From NCBI GenBank assembly GCA_044343935.1, contig JBIJDU010000001.1, positions 62,001-126,000 on the forward strand: a stretch of DNA of 64,000 nt. The letters are read 5' to 3'. A model generated the notes under the pieces. The model had not been told where the DNA came from and made no database searches. It was given only the letters and a program-made list of their open reading frames with translations. How positions within the stretch are numbered: the stretch's first letter is position 1; each line of letters starts with the position of its first letter. Made by a program: the position numbers and the translations under genes. Positions 1-8,872 of the stretch are shown one piece after another. Origin of the DNA: AcAMD-5 sp044343935. Its GTDB lineage: Bacteria; Actinomycetota; Actinomycetes; S36-B12; UBA5976.

Positions 1-611
1 TTGCACTTAAAGATCTTGAGATTCGAGGTGCGGGTAATTTACTTGGTGGCGAACAAAGCGGACATATTGCTGAAGTTGGATTTGATTTGTATGTCCGAAT
101 GGTAGGTGAAGCGCTAAATGATTATCGGGGTTTGTCAGTAGATAGCACGCCAGAGATGCGGCTGGAAATTCCAATTAATGCGCATATTCCACATGACTGG
201 ATTAGCGAAGAGCGACTACGTCTTGAAGCATATCGACGTATTAGCCAAGCAATAGATGAAACACAGTTAGCTGATGTCAACGCTGAGTTGATAGATCGTT
301 ATGGACAGTTGCCCAAACCAGTTGCGGCACTGTTTGCGGTGGCTGAGCTGCGGATCTATGCCAGAAGCGTTGAGCTAACTGAGATAGTGCTGCAAGGCAA
401 AAGCATCAGGTTCGCGCCTGTCACCTTGGCAGACTCGATGCGGGTCCGCCTAACTAGACTTTACCCAGGTTCGATTATTAAACCGGCAACCAGGAGTCTT
501 TTAATTCCACTGCCTGCTGGGCAGGGTGAATTACTTGGTTGGGTGCGGCAAGTAATTGAGTCTGCGATCGAATCACCGATCACTACAAGGAGAGTAAATG
601 AAGTTTCGTAA
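1..611 (+). CDS. mfd: Transcription-repair coupling factor Mfd, C-terminal part
   Basis: Only the last ~200 codons are inside the window; the frame is open from base 3, so the gene starts upstream. The first residues (LEIRGAGNLLGGEQSGHI) match the end of the Mfd/RecG-type translocase module. The remainder, from about 'RLEIPINAHIPHDWI', is the C-terminal TRCF domain that autoinhibits the enzyme until it meets stalled RNA polymerase. Mfd removes stalled polymerase and recruits UvrA to template-strand damage. Its last 14 bases overlap the next gene. The order mfd, SurA-like lipoprotein, mazG, eno is common in actinobacteria. Confidence 0.93.
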   Translation, partial: ALKDLEIRGAGNLLGGEQSGHIAEVGFDLYVRMVGEALNDYRGLSVDSTPEMRLEIPINAHIPHDWISEERLRLEAYRRISQAIDETQLADVNAELIDRYGQLPKPVAALFAVAELRIYARSVELTEIVLQGKSIRFAPVTLADSMRVRLTRLYPGSIIKPATRSLLIPLPAGQGELLGWVRQVIESAIESPITTRRVNEVS

Positions 612-1188
612 CTTTTTGATTGTTGGCGTCGTTGCGGCATTACTAACTGGATGTGGTGCAACTGATGCTGGCAGCGCAGCTAATGTAGCGGGAACTTCAA
701 TTTCTGAAGCAACCTTGGCAGATGCGCTGGTAGAACTATCAAATGAAGTTACTGCTGCTGAACTTGGTATCTCAGACGCTGAGCTAACCGCTCAAGTTCT
801 TAATCGATTGGTAATAATTGAATTGGTCCGTAAATTGGGCGTGGAAGCTGAAGTTGCTGTATCTGAGACTGAAATTATGGCGGAGCGCTCACGAATACTA
901 AATGAATTTGGTTCAGAAGCTGACTTAGTTGAAGCCGCTTTACAGCAAGCTATTGCGCCATCCTTGATCAATACCGTATTTGAAATTTCACTCTACGCTT
1001 CCAAAATTGGTGAAAAGTTGGAGCCAAACGGCACCGAAACGGATCGAACCAGCGCATTTGAATCATTCCTGTTTTCATATGTTGACTCTGCCGATATTAA
1101 AATTTCTCCTCGGTATGGCACCTGGGATAAAGCACAGGCTGCCATCACGCCTCCGAGCAATCCATTGGTATCAAATCCAGGGGAGTAA
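598..1188 (+). CDS. SurA-like lipoprotein (peptidyl-prolyl isomerase N-terminal type)
   Basis: A 196-residue protein with a lipoprotein signal: basic start, hydrophobic run and lipobox LTGC with Cys near residue 19. It should be lipidated and anchored outside the membrane. The mature part (VAGTSISEATLADAL..., LNRLVIIELVRKLGV) looks like the helical SurA/PrsA N-terminal chaperone domain. No parvulin catalytic domain follows, so a chaperone role is likelier than isomerase activity. An AAGGAG-like ribosome site lies just before the ATG, inside the end of mfd, implying translational coupling. The family assignment rests on pattern and on its place between mfd and mazG. Confidence 0.72.
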   Translation: MKFRNFLIVGVVAALLTGCGATDAGSAANVAGTSISEATLADALVELSNEVTAAELGISDAELTAQVLNRLVIIELVRKLGVEAEVAVSETEIMAERSRILNEFGSEADLVEAALQQAIAPSLINTVFEISLYASKIGEKLEPNGTETDRTSAFESFLFSYVDSADIKISPRYGTWDKAQAAITPPSNPLVSNPGE

Positions 1189-1194
1189 TTGGAT

Positions 1195-1869
1195 ATGACC
1201 AACTCACTAACTGGGTTAACTGGCGTTGCCAAGTTGGTGGCGGTTATGCATCAACTTCGATCACCTGGCGGCTGCCCATGGGATGCGGAGCAAACACACC
1301 TTTCATTATTGGAATATTTGCTAGAAGAATCACATGAGTTGATTGAAGCAATTACGGCAGGTAATCGCGATGAGATCCGTGAAGAACTAGGTGATGTGCT
1401 GCTGCAAGTTGTTTTTCATGCTCAAATTGCACAAGAGCATGAAACTGATCCGTTCGATTTAGCTGAAATTGCGGAATTAACCGCCACTAAATTGATATCT
1501 CGTCATCCACATGTATTTGGCGATGAGACAGCCGAATCCGCACAAGATGTGGAAGCAATTTGGCATGAAAAAAAGAAAATAGAGAAAGGTCGAGCTTCTT
1601 TACTCGATGGCATTCCTAGAACACTGCCAGCGTTGATGCTGGCAACTAAAATGTTGAAACGCACAAAGCAATTGGAAATATCAGCTACCCCGGTGCTGCC
1701 AACCGATTTTGCAAATTCATTAGATAGCGTTGAGCGAATTGGTCAATTGCTGTTCGAAGTAGTTCAACTAGCTCGAGTGCAAAAAATTGATCCAGAAGCA
1801 GCACTTCGGGCAGCGATTAGAGATTATGAAGCCAAAGTGACTGCGATTGAAGCTAAAGACCTAATCTAG
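1195..1869 (+). CDS. mazG: Nucleoside triphosphate pyrophosphohydrolase MazG
   Basis: MazG hydrolyses NTPs and dNTPs to monophosphates and can lower (p)ppGpp or clear damaged nucleotides. The family features are clear: GCPWDAEQTHLSL near the start, then the metal-binding EESHELIEA and EELGDVLLQVVFHA. At 224 residues it is shorter than the two-domain E. coli enzyme (263), so the second half is reduced. A TTG at 1189 is in frame, but GGGGAG at about 1180 is better placed for the ATG at 1195, which I chose. It follows the lipoprotein gene by 6 bases. Its 3' end overlaps the convergent oxygenase gene by 17 bases. Confidence 0.9.
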   Translation: MTNSLTGLTGVAKLVAVMHQLRSPGGCPWDAEQTHLSLLEYLLEESHELIEAITAGNRDEIREELGDVLLQVVFHAQIAQEHETDPFDLAEIAELTATKLISRHPHVFGDETAESAQDVEAIWHEKKKIEKGRASLLDGIPRTLPALMLATKMLKRTKQLEISATPVLPTDFANSLDSVERIGQLLFEVVQLARVQKIDPEAALRAAIRDYEAKVTAIEAKDLI

Positions 1870-2710
1870 TCTTAGCCGCTGCAACGTGTGGGCTGGCAAG
1901 TAACTGTGGTGGTAAAAATGAAATTGCGTTTCGCCAAGCTTTAATCGCAAATGTGCCTTGATCATCCATCAAGGGCAGCGCTAAAACTGGACCAAAAATC
2001 CCACCGCCATACATCTGCCTGCCCCAATTGGGTAACAGCGCAAATGCCGTTGCGGCAACCGATGCCCATGCTGGCGCGGCCGGTGTTAAAAATCTTGCAA
2101 CCAGCGGCATTGGTGGAAACGCAATAAATCTGGCAGCATCTTTTGCTTCTTGCGTCGCTGCTAACTGCGGTTTAAATTCTTCAATTGCCGCTAATAATTC
2201 TGCTTCACTTGTTGGTGCATCTGGCGCGCCTAACAATTCGGCTGCGATAACTTGTTCTTTCACATAACGATCTGCGGTATCTGGTGCGGTGGCAAGCCCG
2301 GAGCGTTGTGCCGCACGCAGCAGTGAATCGACAAACCCCAGATGCACCCAAAGTAATAAATCAGGTCGATCAACTCCAAGTTTCTGATGCACCATCCGAA
2401 CTCGCGCTGCAGCTGCTTCGGCCTCTGCAGTTGTGCCAAAAGTGATTACCGAGATGTATTCCGCTGTTCTGGTTAACCGACCCCAGGGATCAGTTTTGTA
2501 ACTCGAATGTTTTGCAACGCCTGCCATCGCTTCAGGGTGAAGTGCCTGCATTAATAGTGCCCGCACGCCGCCAATACCGGTTGCGGCATCGGCATGAAGT
2601 TGCCAAGAGATGCTCGCTGGCCCAAACAAACCCGGATCTGCAGTGATCTGGTCTGGCTCACCATATACAAATGAATATTTGATGGGGGAAGTTTGGTTGC
2701 TCACCGGCAC
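1853..2710 (-). CDS. MpaB-like oxygenase family protein (DUF2236)
   Basis: A 285-residue protein of the MpaB/DUF2236 family, relatives of which include rubber oxygenase Lcp and fungal MpaB. Visible family features are SWQLHADAATGIGGVRALLMQALHP, the histidine-containing HSSYKTDPWGRLTRTAEY and VRMVHQKLGV, which supply probable haem ligands. The substrate is unknown; many actinobacteria carry several copies. The GTG at 2710 was chosen as the start; a second GTG six bases in is possible and no clear ribosome site separates them. It is convergent with mazG, overlapping by 17 bases, and stands alone transcriptionally. Confidence 0.78.
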   Translation of the reverse strand: MPVSNQTSPIKYSFVYGEPDQITADPGLFGPASISWQLHADAATGIGGVRALLMQALHPEAMAGVAKHSSYKTDPWGRLTRTAEYISVITFGTTAEAEAAAARVRMVHQKLGVDRPDLLLWVHLGFVDSLLRAAQRSGLATAPDTADRYVKEQVIAAELLGAPDAPTSEAELLAAIEEFKPQLAATQEAKDAARFIAFPPMPLVARFLTPAAPAWASVAATAFALLPNWGRQMYGGGIFGPVLALPLMDDQGTFAIKAWRNAISFLPPQLLASPHVAAAKTRLGL

Positions 2711-2801
2711 AGCGTTCCATCATTACCTCATCTGCGCATCTTCAGTCAGGATTTGCCGCCAAGCCAGTACCCTTAGCCGCGATTAAGCCAAAGGAGTAGT
2801 A

Positions 2802-4079
2802 GTGCCGAAAATAGCAAGAATCAGCGCCCGAGAAATTCTTGATTCCCGCGGAAATCCAACTGTTGAAGTGGATTTGGAGTTAGATAATCAAATAACTGCT
2901 CGTGCCGCAGTTCCATCTGGCGCATCTACTGGTGCATTTGAAGCGCATGAATTGCGCGATGGTGGTGCTCGGTATTTGGGTAAAGGTGTGCAGCAAGCAG
3001 TTGCGGCGGTGACAAAGCAAATTGCACCAGCGCTAATCGGCAAATTTGAGATTTCGGACCAAGCAGGAATTGATAATGCCATGATCGCATTAGATGGCAC
3101 GACAACTAAATCAAAGTTAGGGGCAAATGCGATCCTAGGCGTATCGCTAGCTGCTGCGAAAGCTGCGGCCGCCGCTGCTAATCAACCACTTTATTCCTAT
3201 CTTGGTGGCGCAGATGCAAACTTGCTGCCGGTTCCGATGATGAACATTCTTAATGGTGGTGCGCACGCTGACACTGGTGTTGATATCCAAGAATTTATGG
3301 TGGCACCAATTGCTGCTACTTCGTTCAGCGAAGCGCTGCGCTGTGGCGTTGAGGTTTATCACAGTTTAAAGTCAGTGCTAAAGGCAAAAGGTTATGCCAC
3401 TGGCTTGGGCGATGAGGGCGGCTTTGCACCTGATCTGCCAGATAATCGCTCGGCGCTAGATTTGATAGCAACTGCAGTTGAAAAAGCTGGCTATCAGTTA
3501 GGAAAAGATGTGGCGTTGGCGCTTGACGTCGCTGCAACTGAATTCTTTGAAAATGGCAAATATGCTTTTGAAGGAAAACAGCTTTCGGCAGTTGAGATGG
3601 TGGATTATTACGCATCACTTGTTGATTCTTATCCGATGGTGAGCATTGAAGATCCAATGAGTGAAGATGATTGGGATGGCTGGTCAGAAATCACCAATCG
3701 TCTTGGCGAGAAAGTCCAACTTGTTGGCGATGATTTGTTTGTGACAAATCCAGTACGGCTAGAAAAAGGTATTGCTGATGGGGTGGCAAATGCACTGTTA
3801 GTAAAAGTGAATCAAATCGGTTCTCTAACTGAAACACTTGCAGCAGTTGAGATGGCTCACAACGCCGGTTACAAGTGCATGATGAGCCATCGCTCCGGTG
3901 AAACCGAAGATGTCACAATTGCCGATCTAGCGGTGGCAACTTCAGCTGGCCAGATTAAAACTGGTGCACCGGCTCGCAGTGAACGCGTTGCTAAATACAA
4001 CCAACTACTTCGGATCGAAGCTCAATTAGGCAACGCTGCTAAATATGCTGGTAAATCAGCCTTTCCAAGATATAAGTAA
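2802..4079 (+). CDS. eno: Enolase (housekeeping)
   Basis: Converts 2-phosphoglycerate to phosphoenolpyruvate in glycolysis. The protein has 425 residues, the normal length, and a complete active site: SGASTG loop, His155 in GGAHAD, Glu164 in DIQEF, Glu205 in GDEGG, IEDP and GDDL metal ligands, Lys335 in VKVNQ and His363 in SHRSGET. A GTG start follows AAAGGAG. It heads the eno-ftsB-DUF501-ppx-udgB run, a usual actinobacterial arrangement. A second, divergent copy lies at 40647-41918; this one is clearly the metabolic enzyme and the reference for that comparison. Confidence 0.98.
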   Translation: MPKIARISAREILDSRGNPTVEVDLELDNQITARAAVPSGASTGAFEAHELRDGGARYLGKGVQQAVAAVTKQIAPALIGKFEISDQAGIDNAMIALDGTTTKSKLGANAILGVSLAAAKAAAAAANQPLYSYLGGADANLLPVPMMNILNGGAHADTGVDIQEFMVAPIAATSFSEALRCGVEVYHSLKSVLKAKGYATGLGDEGGFAPDLPDNRSALDLIATAVEKAGYQLGKDVALALDVAATEFFENGKYAFEGKQLSAVEMVDYYASLVDSYPMVSIEDPMSEDDWDGWSEITNRLGEKVQLVGDDLFVTNPVRLEKGIADGVANALLVKVNQIGSLTETLAAVEMAHNAGYKCMMSHRSGETEDVTIADLAVATSAGQIKTGAPARSERVAKYNQLLRIEAQLGNAAKYAGKSAFPRYK

Positions 4080-4081
4080 TC

Positions 4082-4552
4082 GTGGCTAAAGATTCGAAAC
4101 CCAACATTCGTCAGTTGGCACAACTGCCAACTGGTCGTGGTGTTATCTTGGGAATCACCTTGTTAGTTATTGTGGCCAGCATGGCAGTTCCGGCTCGCAC
4201 CTTGCTGCAGCAGCGACTTGAAATTGCACAACTAGAGCGCGAAAATGCTCAGATGCTGGCTGAAGTGGAATCATTGCGAGAACAAGTTGTGAGATGGTCC
4301 GATCAGGCATATGTGATTGCTCAAGCACGAGAGCGATTGCATCTAGTTATGCCTGGAGAAATTGCATATGTGGTTTTGGATCCGACCGAAGTTGGCGAAA
4401 ATGCAGTGCGCGCAAAGTTTGTGGCAGCCGAAGCCATTACAACTAACCCTTGGTACGCCAACTTATGGCAATCGGCAGTGATTGCTGGCTTGGGTGATGC
4501 ACCTGCCGGCGAGAAATTGCCAACGTCGCTCCCAGTTGAGAGCAACAATTAA
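4082..4552 (+). CDS. ftsB: Septum formation protein FtsB/DivIC-like
   Basis: A 156-residue single-pass membrane protein. After a short basic cytoplasmic start comes a transmembrane helix (about 20-40), then an extracytoplasmic coiled coil (LLQQRLEIAQLERENAQMLAEVESLREQV split across the helix) and the family motif ARERLHLVMPGE. FtsB/DivIC binds FtsL and FtsQ and helps switch on septal peptidoglycan synthesis. It begins at a GTG two bases after eno stops and is almost certainly co-transcribed with it. The acidic C-terminal tail is variable in the family. Confidence 0.88.
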   Translation: MAKDSKPNIRQLAQLPTGRGVILGITLLVIVASMAVPARTLLQQRLEIAQLERENAQMLAEVESLREQVVRWSDQAYVIAQARERLHLVMPGEIAYVVLDPTEVGENAVRAKFVAAEAITTNPWYANLWQSAVIAGLGDAPAGEKLPTSLPVESNN

Positions 4553-4554
4553 TT

Positions 4555-5049
4555 GTGACTGTATCTGATGCTGATTTAACGGCAATTGCGACTCAATTAG
4601 GCAGAGCTCCTCGTGGCGTAAGAGCGATCGCGTTTCGCTGCCCATGTGGCAAGCCAGCGGTAATTGAAAATGAACCACGATTGCCAGATGGCGAACCATT
4701 TCCAACTTTGTTTTATGCCACCTGCCCTAAGTTAAACGCTGCTATTGGCACGCTAGAAGGTAGCGGACTGATGAAAGAGTTAGAAAATAACTTAGCTGAG
4801 GATCAGGAGTTGGCTAATCGTTATCAATTAGCTCATCAAGATTATTTGAATCGCCGAAATGCAATTGAGGTGCTGCCCGAGAAACTTGAGTTTTCGGCAG
4901 GTGGCATGCCTGATCGAGTTAAATGTTTACATGCCCTCATTGCTCATTCGCTGGCTGCTGGCGATGGCGTAAATCCGATAGGTGAATTAGCGTTAGTTAA
5001 GTTATCAAATTGGTGGGAATCGGGAGAGTGCGTTAATGACGGACAATGA
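4555..5049 (+). CDS. DUF501 family protein
   Basis: A 164-residue protein of the DUF501 family, conserved in actinobacteria between ftsB and the exopolyphosphatase gene, as here. The recognisable core is RGVRAIAFRCPCGKPAVIENEPRL split around a Cys-X-Cys, followed by LPDGEPFPTLFYATCPKLN and a later Cys-His (KCLHALIAHSLA). The cysteines and histidine could bind a metal. Function is not known. It starts with GTG two bases after ftsB and its end overlaps the next gene by 14 bases, so it belongs to the same transcript. Confidence 0.88.
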   Translation: MTVSDADLTAIATQLGRAPRGVRAIAFRCPCGKPAVIENEPRLPDGEPFPTLFYATCPKLNAAIGTLEGSGLMKELENNLAEDQELANRYQLAHQDYLNRRNAIEVLPEKLEFSAGGMPDRVKCLHALIAHSLAAGDGVNPIGELALVKLSNWWESGECVNDGQ

Positions 5050-5974
5050 AATTGTGGCGGCAATTGATTGCGGCACAAATTCGATCCGATTGTTGGTAGC
5101 TGAAGTTCAACCAGATGGCTCGCTAAAGGAATTACATCGACAAATTGAGATCGTTCGTTTAGGTGAAGGTGTCGATAAGACTGGAGAATTCTCAATTGAC
5201 GCAATTGAGCGAACCGTTCGGGTAGCAGCGCAGTACTCTGATATTTTGGGAAAACTAGGGGCAACCAAAGTTAGATTTGGCGCTACCAGCGCAACTAGAG
5301 ATGCAGCAAATCGACATTTGTTTGTTATTCCAATTGAAGAAATATTTGGAATTACGCCAGAAGTTATTTCTGGTACCGAAGAAGCTGCATTATCTTTTAT
5401 TGGCGCGACAAAATCTTTAATTCAGCGCGGTAAGTTAAATGAACCGCCTTATTTAGTGGTTGATATTGGTGGCGGATCAACTGAGTTTGTGCTGGGCGAA
5501 AGCGCACCTAGCCAATCCATTTCGGTAGATATTGGTTGCGTTCGAATGGCTGAGCGTCATTCCTTACAAGAATTGGTTAGTGAGCAGCAACTTTTCGCTG
5601 CAACTTCAGATATCAAATCTGCGATTGCAAAAGCGGCAGCAGCGGTTGACTTAACAGCCGCAAAATCCATTATTGGTGTTGCCGGCACTGTCACTACAGT
5701 TGCAGCAATTGCGCTGGGCCATACCAGTTATGACAGTGAGAAATTACATGGGGCAGAAATAACGGCAGCACAAATCCATCAAGTAGCAGAGCAGCTAATG
5801 CTGATGTCACGGGATGAAAAAGCAGCGCTGCCAGTGATGCACCCTGGCCGTGTTGATGTGATTGCAGCCGGTGCGTTGGTTTTGGATTTAATCATGGCTG
5901 AAGTTGGCTTACCGAAATTAGTTGTAAGCGAGCATGACATTTTAGATGGCTTAGCGCTGAGTTTGGTGAGTTAG
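5036..5974 (+). CDS. ppx: Ppx/GppA-type exopolyphosphatase
   Basis: An ASKHA-fold phosphatase of 312 residues that should release phosphate from the ends of polyphosphate or hydrolyse pppGpp. Motifs are ordered as expected: AIDCGTNSIRLLVAE near the start, GATSATRDAANR around 85, VDIGGGSTEF around 140 and GVAGTVTTVAAI near 215. It is the short Ppx1 type without the C-terminal HD domain, as in mycobacteria. The start lies within the end of the DUF501 gene, suggesting coupling. The same transcript continues into udgB without a gap. Confidence 0.93.
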   Translation: MTDNEIVAAIDCGTNSIRLLVAEVQPDGSLKELHRQIEIVRLGEGVDKTGEFSIDAIERTVRVAAQYSDILGKLGATKVRFGATSATRDAANRHLFVIPIEEIFGITPEVISGTEEAALSFIGATKSLIQRGKLNEPPYLVVDIGGGSTEFVLGESAPSQSISVDIGCVRMAERHSLQELVSEQQLFAATSDIKSAIAKAAAAVDLTAAKSIIGVAGTVTTVAAIALGHTSYDSEKLHGAEITAAQIHQVAEQLMLMSRDEKAALPVMHPGRVDVIAAGALVLDLIMAEVGLPKLVVSEHDILDGLALSLVS

Positions 5975-6805
5975 ATGAAGGAGTTGCCGCACCCAATTAT
6001 TGGAGGCAGTTTTTCATCTCCAGTTATGCCAAGCACTAACTGGCCGATGGATGTGGCATTAACGCAAACACCGATAGCAAAATCTTTAACGCAAGTTAAA
6101 AAAATTGCAAATACCGTTGAATCATTAACTGAGCTAACGGCTGCAATTTCAGTTTGCCGCGCCTGCCCCAGATTAGTTTCTTGGCGCACTGATGTTGCGA
6201 TAACAAAGCGCAAATCATTTGAAGATCAACCTTATTGGGGAAGGCCAGCGACCGGATTTGGTGCAGCTGACCCAGCGCTGTTGGTAGTTGGGTTAGCTCC
6301 TGCAGCAAATGGTGCTAATCGAACTGGCCGCATATTTACTGGTGATCGCAGCGGAGATTGGCTTTATCGAGCGATGCACAAAGCGGGATTTGCAAATCAG
6401 CCAACTAGCGAACATGCTGGCGATGGCTTGGAATTGATTAACGCACGAGTGTTAGCAGCAGTGCGCTGCGCACCACCAGGTAACAAGCCCACACCAACTG
6501 AGCGCGATATCTGCTCGCATTGGTTTGCGGCAGAATTAAAGTTCTTACCCAATGTCCAAGTGATTATTGCGCTTGGTGGCTTTGCCTGGGATCAAACAAT
6601 TTCAATGTTAACTCAGCTTGGTTATCTTGGGCCAAAGGTAAAATTTGGTCATGGTGCATCAATTGAATTCACTAATCCTGATGGATCAGTGCTTTTGCTC
6701 GGCAGTTATCACGTCAGCCAGCAAAATACATTTACTGGGCGACTGACTGAAGCAATGCTTGATGACATCTTTAATCAGGCTAAGGTGCGCATAAATAGCG
6801 GTTGA
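5975..6805 (+). CDS. udgB: Family 5 uracil-DNA glycosylase (UdgB)
   Basis: Excises uracil, hypoxanthine and related deaminated bases from DNA. Diagnostic motifs are GLAPAANGANRTGRIFTGD (motif A of family 5, with Ala-Asn rather than the Gly-Glu of family 4) and HVSQQNTFTG near the C-terminus. Cysteines in CRACPRL, VRCAPPG and ERDIC form the probable iron-sulfur site. The 276-residue length fits mycobacterial Rv1259. The first ~35 residues are poorly conserved, so an internal start is possible. The ATG follows the ppx stop directly, and a tRNA gene lies downstream. Confidence 0.88.
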   Translation: MKELPHPIIGGSFSSPVMPSTNWPMDVALTQTPIAKSLTQVKKIANTVESLTELTAAISVCRACPRLVSWRTDVAITKRKSFEDQPYWGRPATGFGAADPALLVVGLAPAANGANRTGRIFTGDRSGDWLYRAMHKAGFANQPTSEHAGDGLELINARVLAAVRCAPPGNKPTPTERDICSHWFAAELKFLPNVQVIIALGGFAWDQTISMLTQLGYLGPKVKFGHGASIEFTNPDGSVLLLGSYHVSQQNTFTGRLTEAMLDDIFNQAKVRINSG

Positions 6806-6872
6806 TTTTGCGCATTATTCCCACCATCTAACTGGCAGCTGCGCGACCTATCTAGAGTATCCCCTTGGAATT

Positions 6873-6948
6873 GCCCTCGTAGCCCAATGGCAGAGGCAAG
6901 CGGCTTAAACCCGCTCCAGTATGGGTTCGAGTCCCATCGAGGGCACCA
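6873..6948 (+). tRNA. tRNA with UAA anticodon (Leu by codon), class I fold
   Basis: A complete 76-base cloverleaf with encoded CCA. The acceptor stem is GCCCTCG/CGAGGGC, the anticodon stem AGCGG/CCGCT with loop CTTAAAC (anticodon TAA, reading UUA), and the T stem ATGGG/CCCAT with loop TTCGAGT. The variable region is only five bases (CCAGT). Leucine tRNAs normally have a long class II variable arm, so charging identity is uncertain. A possible -10 (TAGAGT) lies just upstream. Its last base directly precedes the msrA stop codon on the other strand. Confidence 0.9.
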
Positions 6949-7584
6949 TTAGATGCAGCGAACGCCAGTTCCTTTAAGACCGCAATAACCATTTGGCACA
7001 CGATCTAAATATTGCTGATGGTATTGCTCAGCAAAGTAAAACTCTGGCGCTGCCATGATTTCAGTGGTGATCTCACCCAAACCGGAATTGGCTAGCGAAT
7101 TTTGATAGGTCAACTTTGATGCTTGTGCTAATTCCAACTGCTGTGCCGACGTGGTGTAAATAGTTGAGCGATATTGCGTGCCAACATCATTTCCTTGGCG
7201 CATTCCACTAGTTGGATCATGTTCTTCCCAAAACTTTATTAGAAGATCTTGATAACTAATTCTAGTTGGATCAAATACCACTAAAACAGTTTCGGCATGT
7301 CCGGTTCGGCCGGTACAAACTTCTTCGTAGTTTGGGTAAGTGGTGAAGCCGCCTTGATAACCAGCTGCAGTGGTGTAGATACCAGGCAGCTGCCAAAACA
7401 ATCGCTCCACGCCCCAAAAGCAACCCATACCAAAGTAAGCAACTTCAAAACCTGCTGGATATGGTGCCTGCAACGCAGTGCCCAGCACTCGATGAGTTGC
7501 TGGTACGGGGTAGCTGTAATTGTTTCGACCGGGTAGCGCAGTTGCAGCTGATGGCATGGTGACGGGGCGACTAAAAATACTCAT
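6949..7584 (-). CDS. msrA: Peptide methionine sulfoxide reductase MsrA
   Basis: Reduces methionine-S-sulfoxide in proteins and free methionine, repairing oxidative damage. The catalytic GCFWGVERLFW motif, TAAGYQGG, and EVCTGRTGHAETV are all present, and a resolving cysteine lies near the end (CGLKGTGVRC). The 211 residues include an N-terminal extension (FSRPVTMPSAATALPGRN...) shared by the longer actinobacterial and E. coli-type enzymes. Upstream, CACAGT lies six bases before the ATG, a weaker version of the leaderless promoter used elsewhere here. The stop codon touches the tRNA 3' end. Confidence 0.95.
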   Translation of the reverse strand: MSIFSRPVTMPSAATALPGRNNYSYPVPATHRVLGTALQAPYPAGFEVAYFGMGCFWGVERLFWQLPGIYTTAAGYQGGFTTYPNYEEVCTGRTGHAETVLVVFDPTRISYQDLLIKFWEEHDPTSGMRQGNDVGTQYRSTIYTTSAQQLELAQASKLTYQNSLANSGLGEITTEIMAAPEFYFAEQYHQQYLDRVPNGYCGLKGTGVRCI

Positions 7585-7611
7585 TTGCGAACTGTGCTAT
7601 GAAATAGGCAA

Positions 7612-8832
7612 TTACGCAACTGCGGATGGTTTGTATTTCTTTGGCATTAACAAAGTCACAATCAAGGAAATTACTGTTGCTACCACGCCAATTGCAAACG
7701 TCGCAGTAAAGCCGTAGCCATCAATCATTAGTCCCGCAACAAGTGGACCGGTGATACCGCCGACGTCAGCTGCCATTTGAAATGCTGCCAGCAGCGGTCC
7801 ACGGCGTCTTCCTTCCACCACATCGCCCACTATTGCGGCAGGCGTGGAGCTTAAAAATGCGCCAGCCAAGCCGCCAACGCTCATACTAACTAGATAGCCA
7901 ACCGGTGATTGCCAACCCATTAGCAAAACCGCTGAGATCACGGCAGCCACTGAACCAATTACCATTGCCTCGCGGCGGCCCCGAGTATCAGCATATTTAC
8001 CCGCTGGCAACAGAATTGCAATTTGTGTCAATGATCCAACAAAAAAACCATATGCCACCAAGCTAGCAGCGGCCATTAATTCTTCAGTGACATACAACGG
8101 CACTGCTGCTGCGCGCAAGCCAAATATGGTGAAACCGATTGTGAAAGAAACAGTAAAGGCGGCGCGATAACCAGCATGACGAAAACCATCAACTAATCGC
8201 AAGTTAGACGATGAGGAATACTGAGATTCGTTTTCTTTTGGTTGGGCGGTGCGAGCGCCTGACAAAAACACCGCGGCAATTACTGCGGCAATTGAGACTG
8301 TGATGGAATACAAATAAAATGGCGCTTGAATTGATATTCCCAACACAGCTGCACCTAGTGCTGGGCCAAATAAGGTGCCAGCCAAAAAACCACCTTGATA
8401 AACGCTGGTTGCTCGAGCGCGTAAATCTCGTGGCGCTAATCGAACAACTAATGACATTGCGGATACGGTAAACATGGCAGAGCCAAACCCACTTAAGCCG
8501 CGCAATATTAATAACTGAAAGAAATCATCGGACGCTCCGGCAAAGCCTGTTGTTACCGCAACAATTATCAAGCCAGAAGACAGCACGACACGTTCACCAA
8601 TTTTTTCAATTAAGAAGCCACTAATTGGTGAAGAGATCAATCGAGTAAGTGCAAAAATCGATACTACCGTGCTAGCCGCAAATGCAGTGACGCCAAACGA
8701 TCTGGCAAAAAGTGGAATAGCAGGAGCTAGTATGCCAAAACCAAGCGCAACTGAGAATGCAATAGTGGCTAAAACCCAAATTGCTGGTGGCAGATCTTTT
8801 AGGCTACCTGAGGCTTTTACTTTACTGGACAA
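7612..8832 (-). CDS. Major facilitator superfamily transporter (drug-efflux type)
   Basis: A 406-residue polytopic membrane protein with about 12 predicted helices in two halves. The loop 2-3 region has SGFLIEKIGERVVLSSG, and ARATSVYQGGFLAGTLFGPALG resembles the motif C region of drug/H+ antiporters. The second half repeats the pattern (GKYADTRGRREAMVIG). This suggests proton-coupled export of a small molecule, but the substrate cannot be read from sequence. The start is a TTG at 8832 in a promoter-like stretch; I see no strong ribosome site, so the exact start is uncertain. Confidence 0.82.
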   Translation of the reverse strand: MSSKVKASGSLKDLPPAIWVLATIAFSVALGFGILAPAIPLFARSFGVTAFAASTVVSIFALTRLISSPISGFLIEKIGERVVLSSGLIIVAVTTGFAGASDDFFQLLILRGLSGFGSAMFTVSAMSLVVRLAPRDLRARATSVYQGGFLAGTLFGPALGAAVLGISIQAPFYLYSITVSIAAVIAAVFLSGARTAQPKENESQYSSSSNLRLVDGFRHAGYRAAFTVSFTIGFTIFGLRAAAVPLYVTEELMAAASLVAYGFFVGSLTQIAILLPAGKYADTRGRREAMVIGSVAAVISAVLLMGWQSPVGYLVSMSVGGLAGAFLSSTPAAIVGDVVEGRRRGPLLAAFQMAADVGGITGPLVAGLMIDGYGFTATFAIGVVATVISLIVTLLMPKKYKPSAVA

Positions 8833-8872
8833 TTACGGCTTTCTATTTGTTGCCGTTATCTTACTCTTTTAG

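Noticed and set aside
6873..6948. Suppressor tRNA reading stop codons
   Set aside because: A TAA anticodon reads UUA; a UAA suppressor would need anticodon TTA.
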